Shown piece by piece: positions 27,368 to 37,998 of a stretch of 64,000 nt of DNA (position 1 is the stretch's first letter; every line of letters starts with the position of its first letter). This stretch comes from an uncultured Bacteroidales bacterium (GTDB lineage Bacteria; Bacteroidota; Bacteroidia; Bacteroidales; UBA932): the NCBI GenBank assembly GCA_900319855.1, contig ONQC01000003.1, forward strand, positions 1 to 64,000. The letters are read 5' to 3'. The position numbers and the translations under genes were made by a program. The notes below the pieces were generated by a model, which saw nothing but the letters and a program-made list of their open reading frames with translations, did no database searches and was not told the DNA's origin.

Positions 27368-28783
27368 TTATTCTTTGATATGGACCTGAAGTCCGTTGAC
27401 GTGGATGGCACTATAGGGGCGGGAAGGGCAGAGATTCTCGCAAGCACCGCACCCGATGCACTTGGTTTCATCGACAGCCGGGATCCGCAGGGAATTCGGA
27501 TCGTCCGGGTTGAGGCGGACCATCATGATGGCGCCGACGGGGCAGTGGCGGGCGCAGTTGCCGCACTTGACGCCGTCCTTTTCGACGACGCAGAGGCTGC
27601 GGTCAACGGTGGCCGTACCAATGTGGAACTGGGTCTTCTCCTGCGGGGTCAGCGGCTGGATGGCTCCGGCCGGGCAGACCTCGGAGCATTTGACACATTC
27701 AGGACGGCAATAGCCTTTTTCATAACTCATTTCCGGCTGCATGAGATGCTCCAGGGAAGTGGAAGGGCGTAGGACGTCGTTCGGACAGTTGCTCACGCAC
27801 AACTGGCAAGCCGTGCAGCGGCGGTAGAAATCCTTGACGCTTTCGGAACCGAACGGTGTCAGCGGAGTCGTGCGTTCCGGGGCTTGCTTGTCAATGATGG
27901 CGGCCAGACCGCCATCCAGTTTCTTGGTCTGGGCTTTGAGGGCAGCGGAGCCGACGGCGATGGCAGCACCGGCCATAAAGGCGCGCCGGCCTGCGTCGGT
28001 GGCCTTCGGAGCGGCCGGCTGCGGCTCGGCAGCGGCGGCCTTCCCATAGGCGAAACGGTATTTCATCGCGCCGAACTTGCAGTTGTCCAGGCAGTTGAAG
28101 CAGTCTACGCAGCGGCTGTAATCAATCTTTTTGTTGTCGATGTCAATGCAGGATGCCTTGCATTTTTTCTCGCAGACATGGCAACTTTTGCATTTTTCCG
28201 TGTCGATCATCGGGCGGAACAGGGCGAACCGGGAGAAGAAACTCAGGGTCGTACCGACCGGACACACCGTGTTGCAGTAGGTGCGGCCGCCGATCCAGGC
28301 GAGAATCGTCACGACGAGAAAAGTTACGGCGGCGACGATGATCGTCCCGGTCGAAGCCGGAGCGATGGCGGTCCGGATCATACGGCCATAGGCGCTGTAC
28401 GGCGCCAGGATGGCCACGAAGACCTGGATGCCCGCAATCAGGGCGATGACGAACAACGCCCAGATACCGTAGCGGAGCCATTTTATCTCCTTGGTAAAAT
28501 GGAAACGCATTTTCTTGCCTTTTCGTTGCCCGCTTAGCCAGGAAACGATATCCTGGTAGACGCCCATCGGGCAGATGACCGAGCAGTAGATGCGGCCGCA
28601 GACGAGGGTCAGCACGACCAGCAGGAGGATCACGCCGACATTGACGGCCAGTACGGCGGGGAGGAACTGGATCTTGGGCAACCATCCGAACCATTTCGTC
28701 AGTTCACCCGAAATGCCCAGGAAGAGCAGGGTGATGGCGATAAAGAAGACGGCGGCCAAGGCGATACGGGTTTTCCTTAGCAT
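27368..28783 (-). CDS. NapH/NosR-like membrane polyferredoxin
   Basis: This 471-residue protein has about four transmembrane helices in the first 190 residues, with two CxxxCP-type motifs (CGRIYCSVICP and GGRTYCNTVCP) as in NapH and NosR C-terminal modules. Six further cysteine clusters follow (for example CKSCHVCEKKC, CTACQLCVSNCP, CIGCGACENLCP). A GRRAFMAGAAIAVGSAA segment in the middle looks like an internal Tat-type anchor, as if two proteins had been joined. It probably passes electrons between the membrane and the aldo/keto reductase encoded next. I choose ATG 28783 over 28819 because the predicted start of transcription (about 28814) lies downstream of 28819. Confidence 0.88.
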   Translation of the reverse strand: MLRKTRIALAAVFFIAITLLFLGISGELTKWFGWLPKIQFLPAVLAVNVGVILLLVVLTLVCGRIYCSVICPMGVYQDIVSWLSGQRKGKKMRFHFTKEIKWLRYGIWALFVIALIAGIQVFVAILAPYSAYGRMIRTAIAPASTGTIIVAAVTFLVVTILAWIGGRTYCNTVCPVGTTLSFFSRFALFRPMIDTEKCKSCHVCEKKCKASCIDIDNKKIDYSRCVDCFNCLDNCKFGAMKYRFAYGKAAAAEPQPAAPKATDAGRRAFMAGAAIAVGSAALKAQTKKLDGGLAAIIDKQAPERTTPLTPFGSESVKDFYRRCTACQLCVSNCPNDVLRPSTSLEHLMQPEMSYEKGYCRPECVKCSEVCPAGAIQPLTPQEKTQFHIGTATVDRSLCVVEKDGVKCGNCARHCPVGAIMMVRLNPDDPNSLRIPAVDETKCIGCGACENLCPSRPYSAIHVNGLQVHIKE

Positions 28784-28820
28784 TGTATTATCCTTTAAGT
28801 TGTTGTCAGACTCAATCATC

Positions 28821-28828
28821 CAAAGATA
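28821..28828 (-). promoter_or_regulatory. -7 element of the polyferredoxin/aldo-keto reductase operon
   Basis: TATCTTTG on the minus strand matches TAnnTTTG exactly. Transcription would begin about 7 bases downstream, leaving a leader of about 30 bases before ATG 28783. The -33 region falls within the upstream gene's terminator. Confidence 0.65.
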
Positions 28829-28830
28829 CG

Positions 28831-28859
28831 AAAAAACCGGAACGGATGGGCCGTCCGGT
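28831..28859 (-). terminator. Terminator after thiamine diphosphokinase
   Basis: On the minus strand ACCGGACGG pairs with CCG and TCCGGT around CCCAT, with one bulged base, and is followed by six T. Confidence 0.8.
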
Positions 28860-28886
28860 CAAATATTTTTCTTTTTTTGGCTTTTT

Positions 28887-29546
28887 TTAGTCCAAAAAGA
28901 CTAAAACCCGGGACGGGTGTGAAAAGTGAAGCCGGACAACATCTTCCGAGGCCCGGTTGAGGGTGGCTTTCCACCAGTTGTCGAAGACGACTTCATCCGT
29001 CGGCCAGACCAGGCCTTCGGACTTGAGCGTCAGGCTGTTGTCGGGACTGAAAAGGGAAATGCGCCGGCCTTCCCCCACGGCTAGTTCACAGCTGTCTGTC
29101 ACGGCGAACATCGTCCCGTAGTCGGAGACCATGTCCAGGACCGGTCCGCGGCTCTGCTCCGGCAGGCCGGCCAGGCCGAACAGGCGGGGATACTCCATCA
29201 GCAGGGACATGTTGCCGACCGTGTGGTCTTCCCGCCGGCCGGTGCCGCCGAGGATGTGGATGGCGGATGCTTCCGGGTAGTGTTTCAGGACGAACCGGAG
29301 TGCCTTGGTCAGGTCGTTGTCATCCTGCTCTTTTTCCCGGGAGATCAGGGACGCATACCGTTTCTGCAAGGCAGGGGAGAGGGTGTCCATGTCCCCGACG
29401 ATCGCTACCGGCGTTTTCCCGGCATGCCGCAGGTATTTTACGATGGCTCCGTCGCAGCAGATGACGGCGTCGGCCGAATCCAGCAGATACAGGGGATAGG
29501 CTTTGCGGGGGAAATCCCCGTCGCAGAGGATGACGACCGATTCCAT
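28887..29546 (-). CDS. thiN: Thiamine diphosphokinase
   Basis: This 219-residue enzyme transfers pyrophosphate from ATP to thiamine to make thiamine diphosphate. The family motifs are present in order: CDGAIVKY near residue 31, the acidic VGDMDTLS near 50, EQDDNDLTKAL near 73 and GGTGRREDHTVGN near 99. These include the aspartates that bind magnesium and the nucleotide. The length is normal for the bacterial form. Its ATG shares one base with the stop of the LptF/G-Fmt fusion (TGATG), so the two are co-translated. A terminator follows. No TPP riboswitch was recognised. Confidence 0.92.
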   Translation of the reverse strand: MESVVILCDGDFPRKAYPLYLLDSADAVICCDGAIVKYLRHAGKTPVAIVGDMDTLSPALQKRYASLISREKEQDDNDLTKALRFVLKHYPEASAIHILGGTGRREDHTVGNMSLLMEYPRLFGLAGLPEQSRGPVLDMVSDYGTMFAVTDSCELAVGEGRRISLFSPDNSLTLKSEGLVWPTDEVVFDNWWKATLNRASEDVVRLHFSHPSRVLVFLD

Positions 29547-31984
29547 CAGGCGCGGGTCTTGGCGATTTCAGCGGACGAGGTCCCGGGGGTTGTGCCATAG
29601 GATTCCGGTTCGCGGAATCCCAGCAGGAAGGCGCTGATATCCATGCGTTTCTTGCCGGCGAGCTGGATGTCCTTGAGGGCGATGGCGCCGTCGGCGGTCT
29701 TGATCCACAGATAAGACTTCCCGTCAGAGAGGACTGTGCCCGGGGCGGCGGCCGGAACGTCGGCCGAAACCGGTTCGGCGCCGAAGATCTTCAGCTGGAC
29801 GGGCTGTCCGCCGTCGCGGACCAGCTCGGTGTAGGCGGTCGGATATGGACTTAGGCCGCGGATCAGGTTGTATACCTGGGCCGTCGGGGCGTTCCAGTCG
29901 ATGTGGCAGAGTTCCCGGGTCAGTTTCGGGGCCGGTTTGAGGACCTCGCTGCCCTGGATGAAGCTGCGCTGGACGCGGGTCTCGATGTTGTGCTGGATGA
30001 TGCCTTCCACGGTCTGGACGACCAGGTCGGCACCGATGGGCATGAGTTTGTCATGCAGGTCGCCGGCGGTCTCGTCGGGCCCGATGCGGCATTCCTGGCG
30101 CAGCATGATGCCGCCCGTGTCGATGTCCTTGTCGATCATGAAGGTCGTCACGCCGCTCATGCGCTCGCCGTTGATGACCGCCCAGTTGATCGGGGCTGCG
30201 CCGCGGTACTGCGGCAGCAGGGCCGCATGGAGATTGAACGTACCCAGCGGCGGCATGGTCCAGACGGCCTCGGGCAGCATCCGGAAGGCGACGACCACGA
30301 AGAGGTCGGCTTTCCAGGCAGCGAGCTGCTCCAGGAACTCCGGATCCTTGAGCTTGAGGGGCTGGAGGACCGGGATCCCATGCTCCACGGCGTATTTCTT
30401 GACGGCGCTTTCATTTACCTTCAGGCCGCGGCCGCTCGGTTTGTCGGCCACGGTGACCACGCCGACCACATTGTATCCGTTCTGGATAAGGGCGTCCAGC
30501 GGGGCGACGGCGAATTCGGGCGTGCCCATGTAGACGATCCGGGTTTTCTTGAAAACTCCCATGATTTTGCTCTTGAATTTACGCCACCACGTGCCGAACT
30601 GCTCGGTGTTGATCTTGGCGTCGTTGATGGCCCGCCACGACAGGTACAGGCCGATGGGCAGCAGAACGGCAGTCGAGATGAAGACGCCGGTCCAGGCGGC
30701 GGTCTTGCCGTCGTTGGCAAGCTTGACACCGGTGATGTCCACGACCCAATAGAGGACGAAGAAGAGGACGGCGATGATCAGCGACACGCCGAGGCCGGTC
30801 CGCTTGTTGGCGAAGGCACCCAGCGGTGCGCCGATGAAGAAGAGGATGAAACAGGCGAGGGCCTGGGCGAACTTGCGCAGGAGTTCCACGTCGGTCTTGT
30901 CCGAGATCTTGCGGTTGTACCGGGTCTCTTCCCGGAAGTTGTCCATCATGACACCCAGTTCACCGGCCGCCGCTGCGGCACTGGTGTAGGCCTGTTTCTC
31001 AGCGGAAGGGGTGCTCCATTCGATGGGCTCTTCCAGGACGAGGGGCGTCCGTCCGGCGAAATGTTTCGCGGTGTCCAGCTGCTCCTGGTACCGGAGGGCG
31101 CGGCGGCCCCAGTAGGTGGTCCGCTGGACCTGGAGGAGGGAATCCCATTCGTGCTGCAGGGAATCCTTTCCGACCTTCAGGTGGGCGATGTCGCGGGACT
31201 TGACCTGGTCGCCGTACCGGGCGCCGCTGGATTTCTGGAACGCGTAGTTCTCCAGCGGGATGATCATGCTCTGCTTCTCGAATTCGATCCGCTGCAGCTG
31301 CAGGGTCGTATCCCGGTATTTCATCGTGTTGGTTTCCTGGTAGTTGATGCCGCTGTACAGGTCGAAGGTGATGTAGTCCTTCGCCTTGGACATGCGCATC
31401 ATCGCGGAATCCGCCAGTACGAGGCTGACGTTGCCCTGCTGGGCAGTATGGTCATAGACGATGACCCCGTGCATCATGCCGGTCTCTTTGTCGCGGTCGT
31501 CGATCCGGAGGACATAGCCCTCGAGGCCGTCGTAGAAGGTGCCGGTCGGGATGTTGATTTCGTTCTTGGTCTTGCCGATGTCGTCGCGCAGGGTATAGAT
31601 CTGGTTGTAGGCGATCGGCACGAGGTTGTTGGCGGCGAAGAAAGCGCCGATGCTGATGATGACCGAAGTGATCATCAGCGGCATGAGCACCCGGCGCAGC
31701 GAGATGCCGGCCGACTTGATGGCGATCAGCTCGTTGTTTTCGGACATTCCGCCCAGGGTGAAGGTGGAGGCCAGCAGGGTGGCCAGCGGGAGAGAAAGCG
31801 GCAGCAGGGTCGCGCCGCCCCAGCCCATGAATTCCAGGATCACCTTGAAACTCAGTCCCTTGCCGACGAGCTCATCGATATAGACCCACAGGAACTGGAG
31901 CATCAGGATGAACACGACGACCACCAGCGTGCCGACGAACGGCCCGATGAACGCCTTGAGGATGAACTGGTCCAGTTTCTTCAT
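29546..31984 (-). CDS. fmt: LptF/LptG-family permease fused in frame to methionyl-tRNA formyltransferase
   Basis: This 812-residue frame joins two full-length proteins. Residues 1 to about 472 are an LptF/G (YjgP/YjgQ) permease of the lipopolysaccharide export complex. It has three N-terminal helices, including the conserved SENNELIAIKSAGISLRRVL coupling region, a periplasmic domain, and three C-terminal helices (near 375-450). Residues from about 475 (Met at base 30562) are methionyl-tRNA formyltransferase, with MGTPEFA at the start, the formyl-folate site FNLHAALLPQYRGAAPINWA and the catalytic Asp in DKDIDTGG. No stop or ribosome site separates them, though reinitiation at 30562 is possible. 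The two activities are unrelated. Fusion, or loss of a stop codon by sequencing error, both need checking. Confidence 0.88.
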   Translation of the reverse strand: MKKLDQFILKAFIGPFVGTLVVVVFILMLQFLWVYIDELVGKGLSFKVILEFMGWGGATLLPLSLPLATLLASTFTLGGMSENNELIAIKSAGISLRRVLMPLMITSVIISIGAFFAANNLVPIAYNQIYTLRDDIGKTKNEINIPTGTFYDGLEGYVLRIDDRDKETGMMHGVIVYDHTAQQGNVSLVLADSAMMRMSKAKDYITFDLYSGINYQETNTMKYRDTTLQLQRIEFEKQSMIIPLENYAFQKSSGARYGDQVKSRDIAHLKVGKDSLQHEWDSLLQVQRTTYWGRRALRYQEQLDTAKHFAGRTPLVLEEPIEWSTPSAEKQAYTSAAAAAGELGVMMDNFREETRYNRKISDKTDVELLRKFAQALACFILFFIGAPLGAFANKRTGLGVSLIIAVLFFVLYWVVDITGVKLANDGKTAAWTGVFISTAVLLPIGLYLSWRAINDAKINTEQFGTWWRKFKSKIMGVFKKTRIVYMGTPEFAVAPLDALIQNGYNVVGVVTVADKPSGRGLKVNESAVKKYAVEHGIPVLQPLKLKDPEFLEQLAAWKADLFVVVAFRMLPEAVWTMPPLGTFNLHAALLPQYRGAAPINWAVINGERMSGVTTFMIDKDIDTGGIMLRQECRIGPDETAGDLHDKLMPIGADLVVQTVEGIIQHNIETRVQRSFIQGSEVLKPAPKLTRELCHIDWNAPTAQVYNLIRGLSPYPTAYTELVRDGGQPVQLKIFGAEPVSADVPAAAPGTVLSDGKSYLWIKTADGAIALKDIQLAGKKRMDISAFLLGFREPESYGTTPGTSSAEIAKTRA

Positions 31985-31986
31985 AT

Positions 31987-32038
31987 AGATTCTTCGCTTC
32001 GCTCAGAATGACAGGGTGGTACTCAGAATGACAGGGTG
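31987..32038. repeat. Dispersed repeat unit with a second partial copy
   Basis: AGATTCTTCGCTTCGCTCAG and the following AATGACA (31987-32013) match a repeat I recall as widely scattered in bacterial genomes. CTCAGAATGACAGGGTG occurs twice, at 32002-32018 and 32022-32038. It fills the space between alaS and the LptF/G-Fmt gene. Confidence 0.75.
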
Positions 32039-32046
32039 TGTGCGGG

Positions 32047-34662
<2,616 letters not shown>

Positions 34663-34668
34663 ATACAA

Positions 34669-34723
34669 GCAGGTGTTTTTCATTCAATCTTGCAAAGATA
34701 GCAATTTCTTGGGAAACACCTGC
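34669..34723. repeat. Inverted repeat enclosing the alaS promoter
   Basis: GCAGGTGTTT at 34669-34678 and AAACACCTGC at 34714-34723 are perfect inverted 10-mers. The alaS -7 box and start of transcription lie between them. The GCAGGTGT/ACACCTGC core also occurs at 4961-4997. Confidence 0.75.
34693..34700 (-). promoter_or_regulatory. -7 element of alaS
   Basis: TATCTTTG on the minus strand, exact match to TAnnTTTG. It places the transcript start near 34686 and a leader of about 24 bases before ATG 34662. Confidence 0.65.
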
Positions 34724-34781
34724 AACCGTACCCATCTGTTTCTGAGAAAAGCCGGATTGGAACGATTTGTGCAAAAATGTT

Positions 34782-34789
34782 TATCTTTG
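34782..34789 (+). promoter_or_regulatory. -7 element of the M23 peptidase operon
   Basis: TATCTTTG, an exact TAnnTTTG match, lies 21 bases before ATG 34811. It is divergent from the alaS promoter. Confidence 0.65.
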
Positions 34790-34810
34790 TCGGTTACAAC
34801 AGTATGACAA

Positions 34811-35821
34811 ATGGCAAAAGGCGCCCGGAAATACCGCTTGAATCCCCAGACCCTGCTCTATGAGACGGAGAAGGTGCCGCTGGGTACGCGGCTGTCATGG
34901 ATTTTCGGATTCGTGGCGGGAAGTCTGCTGCTGTCCTTTTTCTGGTTCTGGTTCTATTCTTCCGTGCTGGGACTGGAGTCGCCGAAAACCCTGATCTTGA
35001 AAAAGCAGAATGCCCGCTGGACGTCCCGGATCGAACAGATGGACCGGCAACTGGACGCCGCCCAGACAACCCTAGAAGGCCTGCGGATCCGGGATGACGA
35101 AATCTACCGCAACATCTTCGGCATGAACCCGATCGCCCCGGAAGTGCGCAACGCCGGCTTCGGCGGGACCAACCGCTATGCCTACCTGGATGTCATCTCC
35201 GACAATTCCCAGCTCAAGAAGACGGCCCTGCGGCTCGACCGGCTGACCAAACAGGCCTTCGTCCAGAGCAAATCCTTCGACGACGTGGGCGCCCTGTCCA
35301 AGCGGGCGGGTGACATGGCTTCATGCATCCCGCTGATCCCGCCGGTCAATCCCGATCCGACCAAATACCGCCTGACCAGTCCCTTCGGCTACCGGAGCGA
35401 CCCGATCAGCGGCGTCTCCACCTTCCATGCCGGGATTGACTTCGCCATGGACCAGGGCAATCCGATCTACTCCACCGGCGACGGCACCGTCAAGACCGTG
35501 AGTTATGAACTCGGCGGCTACGGCAACTCCGTGGTCATCGACCACGGCTTCGGCTACGAGACCCGTTATGCGCACATGCATATGATATATGTAGTTGAAG
35601 GGATGAAGGTGAAGCGGGGCGAGTGTCTGGGCACGTCCGGCAAGACCGGCAAGGTCACGGGGCCGCACCTGCATTATGAAGTGTTCTACCGCGGCGACCA
35701 TGTCAATCCGATGGATTACGTAGACATGGACATGACGACTGAGGAGTACATGACCATGGTCCACAAAGTGGAATCCGAGTCCAAGAACGTGTTGAACAAG
35801 CCTTTTGAGCGGATACGATGA
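34811..35821 (+). CDS. Membrane-anchored M23 (LytM-type) peptidase
   Basis: This 336-residue protein has a cytoplasmic tail, one transmembrane segment at about residues 28-53, a coiled-coil stretch at about 60-150 and a C-terminal M23 domain. The zinc ligands are present: His206 and Asp210 (FHAGIDFA) and His288 (HLHYE), with a further His in RYAHMHM. M23 enzymes cut peptidoglycan cross-bridges, or activate amidases if inactive; here the site looks intact, so the protein is probably a periplasmic peptidoglycan hydrolase in growth or division. Its stop overlaps the start of a second M23 gene by 4 bases (ATGA). Confidence 0.92.
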   Translation: MAKGARKYRLNPQTLLYETEKVPLGTRLSWIFGFVAGSLLLSFFWFWFYSSVLGLESPKTLILKKQNARWTSRIEQMDRQLDAAQTTLEGLRIRDDEIYRNIFGMNPIAPEVRNAGFGGTNRYAYLDVISDNSQLKKTALRLDRLTKQAFVQSKSFDDVGALSKRAGDMASCIPLIPPVNPDPTKYRLTSPFGYRSDPISGVSTFHAGIDFAMDQGNPIYSTGDGTVKTVSYELGGYGNSVVIDHGFGYETRYAHMHMIYVVEGMKVKRGECLGTSGKTGKVTGPHLHYEVFYRGDHVNPMDYVDMDMTTEEYMTMVHKVESESKNVLNKPFERIR

Positions 35822-36756
35822 GCAAGTACGAGTTTGACAGGGATTTCCGGTTCCGCAAGGCGCGGACCTCCGCACGGAAGATCGCCTTCCGGGTGATGGC
35901 ATGGATCTTCGGTACCATGACCCTGGCCGTGCTGTATTATATCGTTCTTTCCCTGTTCATCAGCACCGATACCGAAAAACGCCTGATCCGGGAAAACCGT
36001 ATGTATGCGCGGTTGTATCCGGAGCTGGAAGAGAAACAGCAACTGCTTGAGGATGTGACCCTTGACCTGCAGGGACGGGATGATGCGATCTATGAGCGGA
36101 TCTTCCATACGCAGGCCCCCCGGATCGATCCGCGGGGGACGGGCATCGTGTTCCGCCAGGATACCGTCCGCCAGGAAGACCTGGTGGAGGAAACGTTCCG
36201 GCGGGCTGAAGGCCTCCGGACCAAGACGTCCGGCGTGGACAGTTCGTTCCTGTCCGTATTCGCCGCCCTGGCCGGCGGGCAGGCCCTTCCTCCGGTGAGC
36301 CTTCCGCTGGAAGACGTATCCTATACCTTGACCGGCGCTTCGACGGGGGAGCGGATCAGTCCGTTCTCGAAGGTGGAGAGTTTTCACGGAGGACTGGATA
36401 TCATTGCCGCCCAGGGGGATCCGGTGTTGGCGACGGCGGACGGCATCGTTCGTGACGTGACCCGGTCCGGAAAGGGACTGGGCAATGTCGTGACCATCGA
36501 CCACGGCAACGGGTACGAGACCCGCTATGGACATCTGGGAAACATCTATGTGTCCAAGGGCCAGAAAGTTACGCGTGGAAAGCGGATTGCGCTGGTCGGG
36601 ATCTCCGGCAAGTCCTTGGTGCCGCATCTGCACTATGAGATCCTCCATGACGGGGTGCCCCAGGATCCGTCCCGGTATTTCGTGGCCTCGTTGGGACCGC
36701 AGGCCTTCGCCGACGTGGCCTTCATGGCGGCCAGTACGGAACAATCGCTTGATTAA
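35818..36756 (+). CDS. Second membrane-anchored M23 (LytM-type) peptidase
   Basis: This 312-residue protein has the same plan as the preceding one: a basic N-terminal tail, a transmembrane segment at about residues 24-48, a short coiled-coil region and a C-terminal M23 domain. The zinc ligands are present (SFHGGLD and HLHYE), as is the RYGHLG histidine. The two appear to be diverged duplicates and are translationally coupled, which suggests paired or hetero-oligomeric action on peptidoglycan. Sequence outside the catalytic domain differs strongly between them. A MerR regulator gene follows after 15 bases. Confidence 0.92.
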   Translation: MSKYEFDRDFRFRKARTSARKIAFRVMAWIFGTMTLAVLYYIVLSLFISTDTEKRLIRENRMYARLYPELEEKQQLLEDVTLDLQGRDDAIYERIFHTQAPRIDPRGTGIVFRQDTVRQEDLVEETFRRAEGLRTKTSGVDSSFLSVFAALAGGQALPPVSLPLEDVSYTLTGASTGERISPFSKVESFHGGLDIIAAQGDPVLATADGIVRDVTRSGKGLGNVVTIDHGNGYETRYGHLGNIYVSKGQKVTRGKRIALVGISGKSLVPHLHYEILHDGVPQDPSRYFVASLGPQAFADVAFMAASTEQSLD

Positions 36757-36771
36757 TAAATACCTACAGAT

Positions 36772-37089
36772 ATGGAGAAGATCTATTACACCATCGGCGA
36801 GACGGCCGAAATCCTCGGAGAATCGACCTCTCTGGTCCGTTTTTGGACCAATTCTTTCGAGAAGTTCCTCAATCCGCGCCGCAATGCCAAGGGCAACCGG
36901 ATCTATACGGCCGATGAGATCGATACCCTCAAGCAGATCCACCTGCTGGTCAAAGAGCAGGGGATGACCCTGGAAGGGGCGGCCCGCCGCCTGGCCGAAG
37001 ACCGCCGCAGTGTGGACAGCCGGGTCAAGGCCCTTGACACCCTCAAGGAGATCCGCGCCCAGTTGGCGGAAATACGCTCCTCCCTGTAA
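36772..37089 (+). CDS. MerR-family transcriptional regulator
   Basis: This 105-residue protein has an N-terminal winged helix-turn-helix of MerR type (YYTIGETAEILGESTSLVRFW then GNRIYTADEIDTLKQIH). A dimerisation helix follows (LVKEQGMTLEGAARRL) and a short coiled tail. There is no effector domain and no cysteine, so it does not sense metal or thiol directly. It is close to the small MerR proteins found beside M23 peptidase genes in Bacteroidales. It probably shares the peptidase transcript; targets are unknown. Confidence 0.9.
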   Translation: MEKIYYTIGETAEILGESTSLVRFWTNSFEKFLNPRRNAKGNRIYTADEIDTLKQIHLLVKEQGMTLEGAARRLAEDRRSVDSRVKALDTLKEIRAQLAEIRSSL

Positions 37090-37109
37090 GGAATTTGCAA
37101 AAATTTGCA

Positions 37110-37117
37110 TACCTTTG
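37110..37117 (+). promoter_or_regulatory. -7 element of the zinc-ribbon protein gene
   Basis: TACCTTTG matches TAnnTTTG and lies 39 bases before ATG 37157. It sits among repeated TTTGCA words (37094, 37104 and 37114). Confidence 0.6.
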
Positions 37118-37156
37118 CAAATTGCAATCAGAATGTAAAAAGGTATACCGAATAAT

Positions 37157-37978
37157 ATGGCTACAAAGAAAATCAAGAAAGTAGAGACCCCGATCGACCA
37201 GCGGGAAACGTTCGTTTCGATCCAGAAGAACTTTGCCGATTCCGAGCTTTCCGTCGAGGAAAAGCTCCGTACCCTGTACGACCTCCAGAAGGCCGACACT
37301 GAAATCGACAAGATCCTCTTCCTGCGCGGCGAACTGCCCTCCGAGGTTGTGGAACTCGAGCAGGAGATCGCCGGTCTGAAGGACCGTATCGCCGAGAACA
37401 CGGAACTGATCGAGGGGTACAACAAGACCATCGCGCTGGGCAAGCAGCAGATCGTGGAGTGCGACACCCAGATCGCCCAGTACCAGAAGCAGCTGGAGAA
37501 CATCGCCAACAGCCGCGAGTTCGACTCGATCAACAAGGAGATCGAGAACCAGGACCTGGAGCGCCAGATCGCCGAAAAGAACATCGGCGAGGCCAAGATG
37601 AAGATCGCCGAGTGCAAGGATGCCATCGAGGACATCAAGGACCGGATCGCCATCCGTACCGAGGACCTGCAGGCCAAGAAAGAGGAACTCGCAGGCATCG
37701 TCGAGTCCACCGCCAAGGAAGAGGCCGCCCTTCGCGAAGGCCGTGAGGCCTGCGCCGCGAAGATCGACGCCCGTACCATGAGCGCCTATGAGCGGATCCG
37801 CGCCAGCGTGCATAACCACCTGGCGGTCGTGACCGTCTACAATGGCAACGCCTGCGGCGGCTGCTTCAACACCATCATCCCGCAGCGTCTGGTCGACATC
37901 GCTTCCAACCGCAAGCTCATCATCTGCGAGCACTGCGGACGGATCATCGTCAGCCCGGACATCGAGCAGGCGGAATAA
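37157..37978 (+). CDS. Coiled-coil protein with C4-type zinc ribbon (DUF164 family)
   Basis: This 273-residue cytoplasmic protein is mostly a long antiparallel coiled coil (about residues 50-215) with a C-terminal zinc ribbon whose ligands are CGGC and CEHC. It matches the zf-RING_7/DUF164 family, which is thought to bind nucleic acid. In Bacteroidales it is usually encoded near a Nif3-like protein, which is not seen here. It has its own promoter and lies 20 bases before dnaB. The exact role is not established. Confidence 0.9.
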   Translation: MATKKIKKVETPIDQRETFVSIQKNFADSELSVEEKLRTLYDLQKADTEIDKILFLRGELPSEVVELEQEIAGLKDRIAENTELIEGYNKTIALGKQQIVECDTQIAQYQKQLENIANSREFDSINKEIENQDLERQIAEKNIGEAKMKIAECKDAIEDIKDRIAIRTEDLQAKKEELAGIVESTAKEEAALREGREACAAKIDARTMSAYERIRASVHNHLAVVTVYNGNACGGCFNTIIPQRLVDIASNRKLIICEHCGRIIVSPDIEQAE

Positions 37979-37998
37979 TTTCTTAAATACCGGACGAC

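Noticed and set aside
28887..29546. TPP riboswitch control of the thiamine diphosphokinase gene
   Set aside because: The gene starts inside the stop codon of the preceding gene, so there is no leader to hold a riboswitch.
29903..32011. Plus-strand frame of 702 codons opposite the LptF/G-Fmt fusion
   Set aside because: His/Asp/Gly-rich shadow translation with no domain.
37094..37120. TTTGCA direct repeats as a regulator binding site
   Set aside because: The repeats are short and partly make up the -7 box itself; without further copies there is no reason to call an operator.
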